Below are positions 1-9,570 of a stretch of 64,000 nucleotides of DNA, one piece after another. A program made the position numbers and the translations under genes. The DNA lies in contig NZ_LR134338.1 in the NCBI RefSeq assembly GCF_900637055.1, positions 5,610,501-5,674,500 on the forward strand, given 5' to 3'. The notes beneath the pieces were generated by a model that was given only the letters and a program-made list of their open reading frames with translations, was not told the origin of the DNA and searched no databases. The first letter of the stretch is position 1. Each line of letters begins with the position of its first letter. This DNA comes from Brevibacillus brevis. Lineage in GTDB: Bacteria > Bacillota > Bacilli > Brevibacillales > Brevibacillaceae.

Positions 1-151
1 CGACAAATGTTCGGGATTTACTGCATGTTTTTCGAAAGGCAGATGTTAACATTCGTTTACATGTTCTCCATACTGGCTTTACATCTCCTGAGTACAATAG
101 TCCTTAGTCTCGGGACTTTTCGACTATTCACTTATCAGGAGGCAACTGGAG

Positions 152-1858
152 ATGCACGCTATCTTTCGCCATTTACTCACTCCCTTTTCTCGCTTACACA
201 GGCAAGTGCGGCTCCGTACCAAGCTGACGATCCCACTGCTGTTCATCCTGCTCATTTCTTCTGGCATGATTGGCTGGACCTTTTACACCCAGGCAAAACA
301 GGTGATGATTTCGCAAATGGAGTCCCGCCTTGACTCAGAGACGGACAAGACCACCGAAAAAATTTCGCTATTGAAGTTCACTTTCGCTAGCGACGATCAA
401 GCCTACCAAAAGCGCCTTCAATACGAATTGCAACAGCAAGAAAGCAATCTGTCTCAGGAAGGCTTGATACTCCAGCAATATCTGGTCAAAAATGGAGCCT
501 TTCATCCCATTGAAAAAGTGACAACGGGCGCTATTGAAATCCCGCAAGATATCGCGATACGGATGGAAGCAGAACGCTTCGGCGTGATTCATGTCCCTGT
601 CGATGATCACATACATACCCTGGCCTTTACGCATTCTCCTGAGGAGAGCTACATTTACGTCATAGACGTTTTGCAAGAGTCCTATCTAGGTCCTCTCCAT
701 GAAATAACCAAAATAATCGTAATGACCATTCTCGCTAGCTTGGTCCTTTCTTTGTTGCTGTGCTTGCTGGTTGTGAAGGGGATAACCGCCCCTTTTCAAA
801 CGTTGATTGCGGCAATGCAAAAAGTCAGCTCGGGCGATCTCACCCATCGCTCCCTTTTGCAAAACGAGGGTCCAGAGATTCGTGGGATTTCAAACAGCTT
901 CAATCACATGGTAGAGCAAATGTGTGAGATTATTGCAGAGATCCAACTCATGATTGAAGAACTGAACAAAGGAGGCATCGCAATCAGGCAAACAGCCGAT
1001 GAAGCAGGCAATCGTTCGTCGATGCTGTCTCTGCGTCTCGATACAGTCAATCAAGGCGTCGTACAAACGGCTGCCTCAACAAATGGCGCCAGCGCCTCTT
1101 TTCAGCACATAAAGCAATCGATGGATGGACTTTTTGCACGTATTTTCTCTGTGATTGAAGCAGGTAAAAAGATGCAGACAGTCACCCACAATGGACAAAA
1201 TCGTATCGATGATTTGAACACGATGATCAACCGCTTCTCCCACACGTACGCACAGGTCGACACCCGCATGACTGAACTGCGCCGACAATCAGAATCCATT
1301 GGAGATGTTGTTCATCTGATCCAAAACGTGGCGAAGCAAACCAAGCTTCTCGCTTTAAATGCAAGTATTGAAGCGGCCCGTGCCGGAGAATATGGACGCG
1401 GATTTGCTGTCGTGGCCAACGAGGTAGCCAAGCTTGCCAGCGAGTCGGAAAATGCCACATTAGAAATCACGCGGCTGATGGACGCTGTTCAAGTACAAAC
1501 CTATGAAATTTCCTCCGAAACCTCACAAGCATCCGAACAGCTTCAGCAAAGCCTGCAAAAGCTCTCAGACGCTGCCTCTGCTTTTCTTGAGCTTCGACAA
1601 GCTGTCGATCAGACAACGGGAGAGCTGCATATAGCAAACGAGGGGTTATCCGACATAACCGAAGGCTTGCACACCGTTGACATGGCATTGGATTCATTTG
1701 TTGCCATTTCCCAAGAGACCAAAAGCAGCACAGAAGAAATGCTGGTCGCCTCGCGCGAACAACTCACTTCCATTGAAAAATCACGTCAATTGGCAACAGA
1801 GCTGCTATCCTTATCTGAGCGGCTGCAAGAAATCAGTGATCGCTTTCGCGTTGCATGA
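152..1858 (+). CDS. Methyl-accepting chemotaxis protein
   Basis: A 568-residue transmembrane chemoreceptor that should pass ligand signals to CheA/CheW. A hydrophobic segment lies near residues 27-47 and a second near 188-210, enclosing an extracellular sensor domain of about 140 residues. A HAMP linker follows (about 209-262), then a long helical signalling domain. The conserved hairpin tip is visible around residues 385-430 (ALNASIEAARAGEYGRGFAV, then VANEVAKLA). The ATG at 152 follows AGGAGG with good spacing. It stands alone and ends in a hairpin terminator. The sensor domain is not a type I can name, so the ligand is unknown. Confidence 0.95.
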   Translation: MHAIFRHLLTPFSRLHRQVRLRTKLTIPLLFILLISSGMIGWTFYTQAKQVMISQMESRLDSETDKTTEKISLLKFTFASDDQAYQKRLQYELQQQESNLSQEGLILQQYLVKNGAFHPIEKVTTGAIEIPQDIAIRMEAERFGVIHVPVDDHIHTLAFTHSPEESYIYVIDVLQESYLGPLHEITKIIVMTILASLVLSLLLCLLVVKGITAPFQTLIAAMQKVSSGDLTHRSLLQNEGPEIRGISNSFNHMVEQMCEIIAEIQLMIEELNKGGIAIRQTADEAGNRSSMLSLRLDTVNQGVVQTAASTNGASASFQHIKQSMDGLFARIFSVIEAGKKMQTVTHNGQNRIDDLNTMINRFSHTYAQVDTRMTELRRQSESIGDVVHLIQNVAKQTKLLALNASIEAARAGEYGRGFAVVANEVAKLASESENATLEITRLMDAVQVQTYEISSETSQASEQLQQSLQKLSDAASAFLELRQAVDQTTGELHIANEGLSDITEGLHTVDMALDSFVAISQETKSSTEEMLVASREQLTSIEKSRQLATELLSLSERLQEISDRFRVA

Positions 1859-1864
1859 ACGAGC

Positions 1865-1897
1865 AGAGCCTCCCCCTCGGGCAGGCTCTTTTCTTTT
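1865..1897 (+). terminator. Terminator after the chemoreceptor gene
   Basis: AGAGCCT (1865-1871) pairs with AGGCTCT (1883-1889), with a C/G-rich loop, followed by TTTTCTTTT. It starts 7 bases past the stop codon at 1858, as expected for an intrinsic terminator. Confidence 0.8.
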
Positions 1898-1951
1898 GTT
1901 TATGATAAACTTGTCAGTGGTACAACCAATACGTGAAAGAAGGAATTTCAG

Positions 1952-3151
1952 ATGTTTCCATTTGAAGTGTCTTTTCCTACCAAAATTTACTTTGGCATAG
2001 GCGAACTGGAGCGTTTGGGTCAAGAAGCAAAATCGATGGGCCAAAAAGCATTGCTCGTTACAGGCGGCAATGCGGCCAAACGTACAGGACTTTTGGACCG
2101 CGCCAAGGCTCTATTGCAGGAAGCTCAAGTGGCGTATCTTGTTTTTGACAAAATCGAACCGAATCCGCGTACGGCAACGGTTGATGCCGGAGCTGCTCTT
2201 GCTCGTGAGCATCAATGTGACTTCATCCTGGCTATCGGTGGCGGCTCTGTGATGGATGCCTCCAAAGCGATTGCGGCGGCAGCCGTTTCCGGACGTCCGA
2301 TTTACGATTACATGCGGGGAAATCCGAGCGGCTCTGGTCAATTGCTAGTACCCGTTCAGGAAGCACTGCCGATCATGACCGTCCCGACAGTAGCCGCTAC
2401 AGGTTCGGAAGCAAACCATATCAGCGTCCTGACTCATTGGGACACGCATGAAAAATCATCGATCAACGGCCCAGCACTTTACCCGAAGATTGCCATTCTT
2501 GATCCGTCTGTAACCTTTACCGTTCCGGCTCGCGTCACAGCGGAATCTTGCGCCGATATCTTTTCCCATCTGTTTGAGAACTATTTGATCAGCGCGGAAG
2601 GAACCCACGTTCAGGACGGGATTTCCGAAACACTCATTCGTCTCGTCGTCGAGCACTCCATCACAGCGATCCAGCAACCAGACCATGCAGAAGCACGATC
2701 CACCCTTCTGTGGGCGAGCACGCTGGGCATCAGTCCATTCGCTGCTGGCGGTCGTGGTGCTGGTATGCCGTTGCACGGAGTTGAACATCCGCTGAGCGGG
2801 ATCTACGATATGGCTCACGGTCGTGGACTGGCGATCCTGTCCCTTCCTTATTTCGAACAGGTGATTTTGCAAGACCGTCCCGAAAGACTAGCCCGTATGG
2901 GACGTCATTGCTTTGGCGTTACCGTGGAGGACGAGGGCGAAGCAGCACGAGCAACGATTGAAGCCGTTCGCGGTTGGTATGAGCGCATGGGAATCACAGA
3001 ACGTCTGTCTGACTTCGGCGTGACCAAACAATCGCTGGCACAAATGGCTGAAGAAGCGGTTCGCATCGGCGGACGCGGTATCGGGTATCTGCCTAGCTCA
3101 CGAAAATTGAATGAATCCGATGTGATCGCGATCTACGAGGCTTGCCTGTAA
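1952..3151 (+). CDS. Iron-containing alcohol dehydrogenase
   Basis: A 399-residue member of the iron-activated group III alcohol dehydrogenases, cytosolic NAD(P)H-dependent enzymes that interconvert alcohols and aldehydes or ketones. Visible family motifs are the nucleotide-binding GGGSVMDASKAIA (about residues 95-107), VPTVAATGSEANHISV (about 147) and the metal-binding segment HGVEHPLSGIYDMAHGRG (about 271-288), whose histidines are iron ligands. Length fits butanol dehydrogenase relatives such as YugJ/YugK. The ATG follows AGAAGGAA. It seems monocistronic, and the substrate cannot be told from sequence. Confidence 0.93.
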   Translation: MFPFEVSFPTKIYFGIGELERLGQEAKSMGQKALLVTGGNAAKRTGLLDRAKALLQEAQVAYLVFDKIEPNPRTATVDAGAALAREHQCDFILAIGGGSVMDASKAIAAAAVSGRPIYDYMRGNPSGSGQLLVPVQEALPIMTVPTVAATGSEANHISVLTHWDTHEKSSINGPALYPKIAILDPSVTFTVPARVTAESCADIFSHLFENYLISAEGTHVQDGISETLIRLVVEHSITAIQQPDHAEARSTLLWASTLGISPFAAGGRGAGMPLHGVEHPLSGIYDMAHGRGLAILSLPYFEQVILQDRPERLARMGRHCFGVTVEDEGEAARATIEAVRGWYERMGITERLSDFGVTKQSLAQMAEEAVRIGGRGIGYLPSSRKLNESDVIAIYEACL

Positions 3152-3247
3152 TCGAAGCATCAAACACACTGGCGAGCCCTCGTTCAGTTGTGTAATAATA
3201 CAAATTAATCATTAATCAAAATTATTTTACTACGGAGGTTACTACCT

Positions 3248-4363
3248 ATGGCAGATCCACGCATTAATGAACTGGCAAGCCGTCTCGTCCGTTACTCACT
3301 CAATTTGCAAAAAGGCGAAAAAGTTCTGATCGAAAATACAGGCCTGCAACCTGAACTCGTTCGTGCACTTGTGCGTGAATCATTTGCAGTTGGGGCTCTG
3401 CCTTTGGTCACCTTGAAAGACCAGGAAATCATGCGTGCACTCTATCAAGGCACCAGCGAAGAACACATGGCCCTGATGGCAAAATACGAGTATGACCGGA
3501 TGAAGGATATGGACGCTTACATCGCCATCCGTGCTTACGACAACATCAACGAGTTTGCCGACGTACCGGAAGACAAAATGGGCATTTACGCTCGCGTCTT
3601 GTATCAACCTGTACATACGAACGAGCGCGTTCCGAACAAACGCTGGGTTGTACTGCGCTACCCGAACAAGTCGATGGCGCAGCTGTCCAAAATGAGTCTC
3701 GAGGGCTTTGAGGACTTCTACTTCTCCGTCTGCAATCTGGACTACGCGAAAATGTCCGCTGCGATGACTCCGTTGAAAGAGCTGATGGAGCGCACCGATC
3801 GCGTACGCATCGTCGGCCCAAAAACGGACCTGCGCTTCTCCATTAAAGGAATCAATGCCATCAAATGCGACGGCAAACGCAATATCCCGGATGGCGAAGT
3901 ATACACCGCTCCTGTGCGCAATTCCGTGGAAGGAACGATTTTCTACAACGCGGCATCGATCTACAACGGCATTACCTTTAATGATGTTCAGTTCACTTTC
4001 AAAGAAGGTAAAATCGTGGAAGCAACCAGCTCCAATACCAAAGCATTGAACGACATCCTCGACACTGACGAGGGCGCACGCTATATCGGAGAATTCGCGA
4101 TCGGCTTCAACCCGCACATCCTCCACCCGATGCTGGACATCCTGTTTGACGAGAAAATCGCGGGCAGCTTCCACTTCACGCCAGGGAATGCTTACACAGT
4201 AGCAGACAACGGCAACCGCTCCTCCATTCACTGGGACTTGGTCCAAATCCAACGCCCTGAATACGGCGGCGGCGAAATCTGGTTTGACGATGTGCTGATC
4301 AGAAAAGATGGGCGCTTTGTGTTGCCAGAGCTGGAAGGCTTGAACCCGGAGAATTTGATTTAA
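3248..4363 (+). CDS. M29 family aminopeptidase (AmpS-like)
   Basis: A 371-residue cytosolic metallo-aminopeptidase of family M29 (aminopeptidase S/T/II group), which removes N-terminal residues from peptides using a two-metal centre. The N-terminal block LVRYSLNLQKGEKVLIENTG and the C-terminal metal region with GNAYTVADNGNRSSIHWDLV match the family. Length is normal for M29. ACGGAGG precedes the ATG by 9 bases. It ends just before a strong hairpin shared with the convergent vanS gene. The 96-base gap upstream is A/T-rich and probably holds its promoter. Confidence 0.93.
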   Translation: MADPRINELASRLVRYSLNLQKGEKVLIENTGLQPELVRALVRESFAVGALPLVTLKDQEIMRALYQGTSEEHMALMAKYEYDRMKDMDAYIAIRAYDNINEFADVPEDKMGIYARVLYQPVHTNERVPNKRWVVLRYPNKSMAQLSKMSLEGFEDFYFSVCNLDYAKMSAAMTPLKELMERTDRVRIVGPKTDLRFSIKGINAIKCDGKRNIPDGEVYTAPVRNSVEGTIFYNAASIYNGITFNDVQFTFKEGKIVEATSSNTKALNDILDTDEGARYIGEFAIGFNPHILHPMLDILFDEKIAGSFHFTPGNAYTVADNGNRSSIHWDLVQIQRPEYGGGEIWFDDVLIRKDGRFVLPELEGLNPENLI

Positions 4364-4391
4364 ATGAAATCTATCAAGCCGTACTAGCAAA

Positions 4392-4436
4392 GGGGCTATC
4401 TAGAAAGTCGTACTCACTGACTTTCTGGATAGCCCC
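4392..4436. terminator. Bidirectional terminator shared by aminopeptidase and vanS
   Basis: GGGGCTATC-t-AGAAAGTC (4392-4409) pairs with GACTTTCT-g-GATAGCCCC (4419-4436), with a 9-base loop. It lies 28 bases after the aminopeptidase stop. The vanS stop codon (4414-4416) falls in the loop, so the left half of the hairpin lies downstream of vanS and the right half codes for its last residues. Confidence 0.75.
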
Positions 4437-5529
4437 TGCTTCCGTTTGGCAGCCTGACCTCAAAACATGTACGAATCAAATCACTTTGAACAGAAATCGT
4501 TCCCCGATGCTTCTCAACTATATTTTTTGCAATAAACAAGCCGAGTCCTGTGCCTCCTCCTAGATGAGTTCGCGCTTTGTCGCCCGTAAAAAACATTTCA
4601 AAAATATGCGGCAGCGCCTCCTCAGGTATCTGGTCACCGTAATTCATGATTTGTACAACCACTTCATCTCCCTCACGATAAGCGTTCAAATCGATAAAAT
4701 GGCCATCGCCCCCATAGCGTATCGCGTTGGTCAGGATATTCTCGAATACGCGCGCCAGCAACTCTCCGTCTCCCACGATCACTAATTGAGCAGCAATCGT
4801 ACACCGCGCGACCAGCTCATTTTTCTCAAAGGAAGGATACATCTCATCATTTAACTGGACAAGCAATTCACTCAAATCTATGACCTTTTGCTCGATGTTG
4901 ACCATGCCGTAATTCATTCTCGTAATTTCGAAGAGCTCATCAATCAGCTTTTCCAATCGTTGCGACTTGGTAAAAGCAATCGTTGCATAATGCCGCATTT
5001 GTTCTTGTGGCATCTGCTCATCTCGCAAAATGAGATCCAGATATCCCAAAACGGATGTCAGCGGTGTGCGTAAATCGTGGGCCAGGTTCAAAACTAGCTG
5101 ATCCTTGCTGCTTTCGGCGAAATCTCCTCTTTCTACCGCCTTTTGCAGCATTTCACTTGCCAGGTTAATATCCTTGGCGATATCTGCGAACTCATCATTG
5201 GATGGAATATGGACATGCCGTGTAAAGTCTCCACTGGCGAGATAATGAATCCCGGTGGAAATCTCCCGAAAGTAGCCCGCATACCGTTTGGTCAGGAGAT
5301 AGAAAAACAAGATCGCAATGGGAGCAAAGACAATCAAAAAGAAATTAATATCCCCTATCTCCCTGATGAAATAGCGAACCTGAGCGAGCGGATCTTCGTA
5401 CTTAACCCCCGCCCTATAGTAAAACTGGAGCACTTTATAGAGCAGATAGGTTACGATACTGGCCAAAAGCATGCCAAGCCCAAGAAGCCCAAGCATTTTA
5501 GAACGAAAGCTATGTCTCCTCTTCACCAT
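4414..5529 (-). CDS. vanS: VanS-like sensor histidine kinase, no adjacent VanR
   Basis: A 371-residue membrane histidine kinase. Transmembrane segments lie at about residues 13-33 and 62-80, with a short outside loop of about 30 residues. A HAMP linker follows, then the phospho-acceptor box with His151 in AHDLRTPLT, the N box ILTNAIRY, and a G box GGGTGLGLFIAKN. Both domain order and place at the end of a van cluster fit VanS. It starts 42 bases after vanT. In known vanC and vanG clusters vanR accompanies vanS, but no response regulator is present here, so its partner is unknown. A possible AGGGAG ribosome site sits rather far (about 13 bases) from the ATG. Confidence 0.85.
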   Translation of the reverse strand: MVKRRHSFRSKMLGLLGLGMLLASIVTYLLYKVLQFYYRAGVKYEDPLAQVRYFIREIGDINFFLIVFAPIAILFFYLLTKRYAGYFREISTGIHYLASGDFTRHVHIPSNDEFADIAKDINLASEMLQKAVERGDFAESSKDQLVLNLAHDLRTPLTSVLGYLDLILRDEQMPQEQMRHYATIAFTKSQRLEKLIDELFEITRMNYGMVNIEQKVIDLSELLVQLNDEMYPSFEKNELVARCTIAAQLVIVGDGELLARVFENILTNAIRYGGDGHFIDLNAYREGDEVVVQIMNYGDQIPEEALPHIFEMFFTGDKARTHLGGGTGLGLFIAKNIVEKHRGTISVQSDLIRTCFEVRLPNGSRGYPESQ

Positions 5530-5571
5530 GGAAAAAATGAACCACTCCCTATACTCGTTTTCGTCCAGGGC

Positions 5572-7725
5572 TCAATCATGATAGACTCTTTTGACACGTT
5601 CTCCCAAATGGCTTACCAGCTCGTTCGTAATGGTTTTACACTGTTGGGCCATTTCCTCGGCAGTGATCCCCTCTTCTTGATCTTTGCCGATAAAGGTCAC
5701 TACATCCCCTTTTTGCACCTCTTCCATATCTGTAATATCTACAATAAGTTGATCCATGCAGACAGTGCCGATAATCGGTCTCCTTTTTCCTCTGATCAGG
5801 CAGGTAGCGCCCGATTGTGACAGCATGCGTGGAACCCCATCTGCATACCCGATGGATACGATGGCAATCTTGCTGTCTTTCAGCACTCTGTGGGCGCGTC
5901 CATAGCCCACGGATGCTCCTTTTTCCACCTGTTTCACCTGCACAACTCTTGCTTTCAGTGATAACACAGGTCGTAGGTCGACGTTTGTTTTTACCTTGTC
6001 TCCCTGCTTACTCAACATTCCGTAGAGAGCGATCCCAATCCGAGCATAATCGTATTGCAGCTCCCCGTAATTCAGCACGCCGTAACTGCTTTGAACGTGC
6101 AGCCTCTGTGGATCGATCCCCTTTTCTTTCAGCTGTTCGATCACTTTTTGGAAACGGGCGATCTGATTTTTCGTGTATTCGATATCGGAAGCTACTAAAC
6201 TGTCAGCGACACTCAGATGCGTGAAGGTACCGCATACCTGCAAATTTTTATATCGATACATGGACGCTATTTTTTCCGTGTGTGTCCAAGATTCCCCGAG
6301 TCTCCCCATCCCCGTGTCGATCTTGATATGAACAGGGATTTTCACGTTGTAGCTGTTCAGTTTTTGGGCATATTCGTCATCTACGACGGTTTGCGTCAGT
6401 TTGAAACGGGCGATTTGGCGTATCCGTCGTTCATCGGTATAGCCGAGAATCAGGATTCCTCCTTTTACGCCCTTCTTCCTTAGCTCGATTCCTTCATCGA
6501 TGGTGGCAACTGCGAAGTGATCAATCCCGAGCTTGTTTAAGAACCTCGCGATTTGCCATCCGCCGTGGCCATATGCCTGCGCCTTTACGACTGCCATCAT
6601 CGAACAATCCTTGGGGAGCACTCGCTGAATTTCCCTGACATTATGTTGGAGATGAGGAAGATGGATATCAGCCCATGCTCGTCCTGTTTGATCCGGTTTC
6701 TCACCTTGAAAGCGCCGGATCACCTTCATCGCCATCACAGAAAGAACAAACGACAGCACCGTGACGAGTGTAAAATGCACCAAGCTGTTTTCAACAAACA
6801 GCCCTGTCAGTCCCGTTACTTTGGCCGCTCCGCGAATGAGCACAATACACAGCGGATGGATGACATACACATACAAGCTCAGCTTTCGTAAGGCTGGGCG
6901 ATTTTTTCCTTTCCAGAACAATAGTAGTTGAAAGAGAAAATACATGCACGGTATCAAAAAAATATACATACTGTCATGGCGTTGCAGCTGATAAGCGTGC
7001 AAAAGCAAGCCTTCCATTACAAGCATGCTTCCGAACAAACCAAGTCCGATGGCATACGGTGAGACCTTTTTCTTTTTCCGCCTGCGGGTATTGGCAATCA
7101 TCCCTCCTATGACAATAAACACAGGGGCAAAAAATATACCGTTCCGCGTGTAATCAAACAGGGTAAACATCGATTGGTAGATACTGTCCACATACGGACT
7201 CATCTGTGCCAAGCCAAAGTAGCTGTCTCCGAATAGCCCGATGCCATACAGCAGCAAAGTCACCCAAAACGTATTCCAAGTCGATAGTCTTGTATACAAA
7301 AAAGTACTGATACAGACCCCCAGCATGATGCCAGGGAAATACCACAGATGATACAAGGTCCCGTTAAACAAGAGGTCTTTCACTGCTGAAAATAGGGTTA
7401 ATCCATCTGTAAAATACCCTGCATACACATTCACAGGAAGATAGAGAAGGATCGAAAGCAAATATAGCTTTCCTACTTTCCATAAAAACTGCCTCAGCAT
7501 AGACGCATTTCTGTTGTAATCTGAGCCAAGCTTTTGCAAGAAGAAAAATCCTGTGCACATAAAGAAAAAAGGAACTGCAACCCTGGCTATTGTTCGTGTC
7601 AGTGTAAAGTCAGCCCATTCACTTATAGACAGCAGCGGAGAAGTATGGATTGCGATGACAAGGATCGCCGCAATGATTCGGAATCGATCGAGCCCACCAT
7701 ACTGCTTTTCATTACCCTTATTCAT
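5572..7725 (-). CDS. vanT: VanT membrane-bound serine/alanine racemase
   Basis: A 717-residue fusion. Residues 1 to about 340 are an acyltransferase-3-type membrane domain of about ten helices (FFFMCTGFFFLQKLG near the start). The rest is a fold-type III alanine racemase with the PLP lysine in MAVVKAQAYGHG, plus SVGYGRAHR and IGYADGVPRML around the second catalytic base. This architecture is characteristic of VanT, which makes D-serine at the membrane for D-Ala-D-Ser precursors. An upstream in-frame ATG exists (7806), but the one at 7725 has AGGAGG 6 bases before it and avoids overlap with vanXY, so I prefer it. Confidence 0.9.
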   Translation of the reverse strand: MNKGNEKQYGGLDRFRIIAAILVIAIHTSPLLSISEWADFTLTRTIARVAVPFFFMCTGFFFLQKLGSDYNRNASMLRQFLWKVGKLYLLSILLYLPVNVYAGYFTDGLTLFSAVKDLLFNGTLYHLWYFPGIMLGVCISTFLYTRLSTWNTFWVTLLLYGIGLFGDSYFGLAQMSPYVDSIYQSMFTLFDYTRNGIFFAPVFIVIGGMIANTRRRKKKKVSPYAIGLGLFGSMLVMEGLLLHAYQLQRHDSMYIFLIPCMYFLFQLLLFWKGKNRPALRKLSLYVYVIHPLCIVLIRGAAKVTGLTGLFVENSLVHFTLVTVLSFVLSVMAMKVIRRFQGEKPDQTGRAWADIHLPHLQHNVREIQRVLPKDCSMMAVVKAQAYGHGGWQIARFLNKLGIDHFAVATIDEGIELRKKGVKGGILILGYTDERRIRQIARFKLTQTVVDDEYAQKLNSYNVKIPVHIKIDTGMGRLGESWTHTEKIASMYRYKNLQVCGTFTHLSVADSLVASDIEYTKNQIARFQKVIEQLKEKGIDPQRLHVQSSYGVLNYGELQYDYARIGIALYGMLSKQGDKVKTNVDLRPVLSLKARVVQVKQVEKGASVGYGRAHRVLKDSKIAIVSIGYADGVPRMLSQSGATCLIRGKRRPIIGTVCMDQLIVDITDMEEVQKGDVVTFIGKDQEEGITAEEMAQQCKTITNELVSHLGERVKRVYHD

Positions 7726-7735
7726 TACGTGCCTC

Positions 7736-8509
7736 CTAATGAAACACCGTAATGATAAATCCATCCACGTTGTTGCCCGATATTTCGTAGCTCTCACCAG
7801 CCACAACTGGGATGTGCGTAACTGTATCGGTAGCTTTTACATAGTAGATTTCAATGCTCTCATCATCCACTAGCAAATGCTCCTGATGGAATTCGTAGTT
7901 TTTCACATACTCGATATACTCTTCCAGACAAAGCTGGAGCTTTTCCATCAATACAGCATGCGGATAGCCCACATACCGAAAATGCCAAGGCTCATCCGAA
8001 ATCCCTGTCAGCTGTTCCTTGTCTTTGTCGTAGCGTTTGATAAACCCATATTGGCTGGCACGTTGGCGAAACATTCGGCATACGCCATGATCGGGAAAAG
8101 AGGGGCAAATAAAATCGATTACTTCCTTTTTCTCCCCTACATCTATCGCAAGCCCTGTCTGATGCTCGCTTTCATTCGGCCGCGCTACATATTGACTGGT
8201 AAACACCTGTCCATTTTCGAGCAAGGATTGATCATAAATATCCTTTTGTTCGGCCTTGCTGCGAAAGCCACTGACAGGCACGATTGTATGCTCTGCGTTG
8301 CAGGCTTTCAGCAGCTTGGCAAACATCTTCGCAGCCGTGCGTTCCAGCATCATATTGTTGTGTGCACCGTCAATCAGCCGCATGCGGTTCAGCAGGATAC
8401 CGTCGTCTGTTTGCCAGCGGATCGGGTACTGGCGATTCACCAATATCAGATGGCCGTGATGCAAATTGTCGCTGTTCAAAGTAACCGTAAAGACATGAGG
8501 TTGTGTCAT
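7736..8509 (-). CDS. vanXY: VanXY D,D-dipeptidase/carboxypeptidase
   Basis: A 257-residue cytosolic zinc peptidase of family M15 with no signal peptide. It carries SGFRSKAEQ, the zinc motif SEHQTGLAIDVG (His and Asp ligands) and EPWHFRYVG (catalytic Glu, third His). This matches VanXY enzymes, which hydrolyse D-Ala-D-Ala and trim D-Ala from pentapeptide so that only D-Ser-ended precursors remain. The C-terminal part, with YEISGNNVDGFIIT, recurs in the neighbouring VanY, showing that the two are paralogues. The ATG lies 3 bases past the ligase stop, with GGAGGAGG inside the ligase end, so translation is probably coupled. Confidence 0.92.
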   Translation of the reverse strand: MTQPHVFTVTLNSDNLHHGHLILVNRQYPIRWQTDDGILLNRMRLIDGAHNNMMLERTAAKMFAKLLKACNAEHTIVPVSGFRSKAEQKDIYDQSLLENGQVFTSQYVARPNESEHQTGLAIDVGEKKEVIDFICPSFPDHGVCRMFRQRASQYGFIKRYDKDKEQLTGISDEPWHFRYVGYPHAVLMEKLQLCLEEYIEYVKNYEFHQEHLLVDDESIEIYYVKATDTVTHIPVVAGESYEISGNNVDGFIITVFH

Positions 8510-8512
8510 CAG

Positions 8513-9565
8513 TTAGTCCTCCTCCAACGCTAGCATAATCAACGTATCTAGAAGCTCTTTATAGGAAATTCCCGCAGCACGCAGCATGTTTGGATACCTG
8601 CTTTTCGAGGTAAAGCCGGGGATCGTATTCACTTCGTTAAACACGATGTATCCGTCTGGTGTGACAAACATATCCACGCGAGCGAAGCCACGACAGCCAA
8701 AAACCTGATAGAGATGGGTAGCTGTTTGCTTGATTTTATGAGCGAGTTCGGCGTCAATTCTTGCTGGGACATGGATATGGGCAGTCGCCAATGAATACTT
8801 TTCTGCGTAATTGAAGAAGCCTTGAAGCAATTCGATCTCATCCACTTCCCCCACAATGACCTCACGATTTCCGAGTACCGCGCAGCCCACCTCAAATCCC
8901 GCGATGTTTTCCTCGATGACTACTTTGTCATCTTGCAGCAGGGCGTTTTCTATACCAAATGCCAATTCTGATGGGCTGTATGCTTTCGTAATCCCAATGG
9001 AAGACCCTGCCTTTGCAGGTTTGACATACAAAGGAAATCCCAGTGCTTCGGTAGCAGATTGAACATTTGCAAGATCAGTATTCGAATAAACGGTAACGGA
9101 TCTTGGCGTTTTGATACCGGAGCTTTCCGCCAGCGTGTGAGCGATATCCTTATCCATACAAATCGCAGAGGATAGCGTGTGACAACCGACAAAAGGAATG
9201 CCGGCGAGCTCCAACAGTCCTTGCACGGTTCCATCCTCTCCGTTTTTGCCATGCAAAATCGGGAACACCACATCAACCTGCGTGACTGTCATGGCACCGT
9301 TCTCCTGCGCAACAATTCCCCTCACCTGTCTGCAAGGAGAGAGAAAAGCTGGTACACACTTCTCACTTTGATGCCAACTGTCATTCCGAATGCTTTCGAT
9401 GTTGCCGGTATATCGCAGCCATTGCCCTTCCCTCGTAATTCCTAGCAAAATCACCTCGTACTTTTCCAGACACAAGCTTTCCAGCACCGAACTCGCTGAT
9501 TTAAGGGATACTTCATACTCCGAGGAACATCCCCCAAACAAAATCGCGACAGTCAATTTCTTCAT
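8513..9565 (-). CDS. vanG: D-alanine-D-serine ligase, VanG type
   Basis: A 350-residue ATP-grasp ligase of the Ddl/Van family. FGGCSSEYEVSLKSA opens it, HGKNGEDGTVQG and GSSIGITKA follow, and the C-terminal FNEVNTIPGFTSKSRYPNM holds metal and ATP residues. The omega-loop region reads FFNYAEKYS; the EKY form goes with D-Ser or D-Ala acceptors rather than D-lactate ligases. Sequence recall and neighbours (VanXY, VanT) put it with VanG-like D-Ala-D-Ser enzymes; the exact subtype is inference. The ATG at 9565 has AAGGAG 8 bases upstream. A GTG at 9574 is less well placed. Confidence 0.9.
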   Translation of the reverse strand: MKKLTVAILFGGCSSEYEVSLKSASSVLESLCLEKYEVILLGITREGQWLRYTGNIESIRNDSWHQSEKCVPAFLSPCRQVRGIVAQENGAMTVTQVDVVFPILHGKNGEDGTVQGLLELAGIPFVGCHTLSSAICMDKDIAHTLAESSGIKTPRSVTVYSNTDLANVQSATEALGFPLYVKPAKAGSSIGITKAYSPSELAFGIENALLQDDKVVIEENIAGFEVGCAVLGNREVIVGEVDEIELLQGFFNYAEKYSLATAHIHVPARIDAELAHKIKQTATHLYQVFGCRGFARVDMFVTPDGYIVFNEVNTIPGFTSKSRYPNMLRAAGISYKELLDTLIMLALEED

Positions 9566-9570
9566 TAGAT

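Noticed and set aside
7..333. 108-codon frame at the window start
   Set aside because: It overlaps the start of the chemoreceptor gene out of frame and has no ribosome site.
3380..4390. 336-codon open frame antisense to the aminopeptidase
   Set aside because: It is fully covered by the M29 gene and crosses its terminator; it has no recognisable features.
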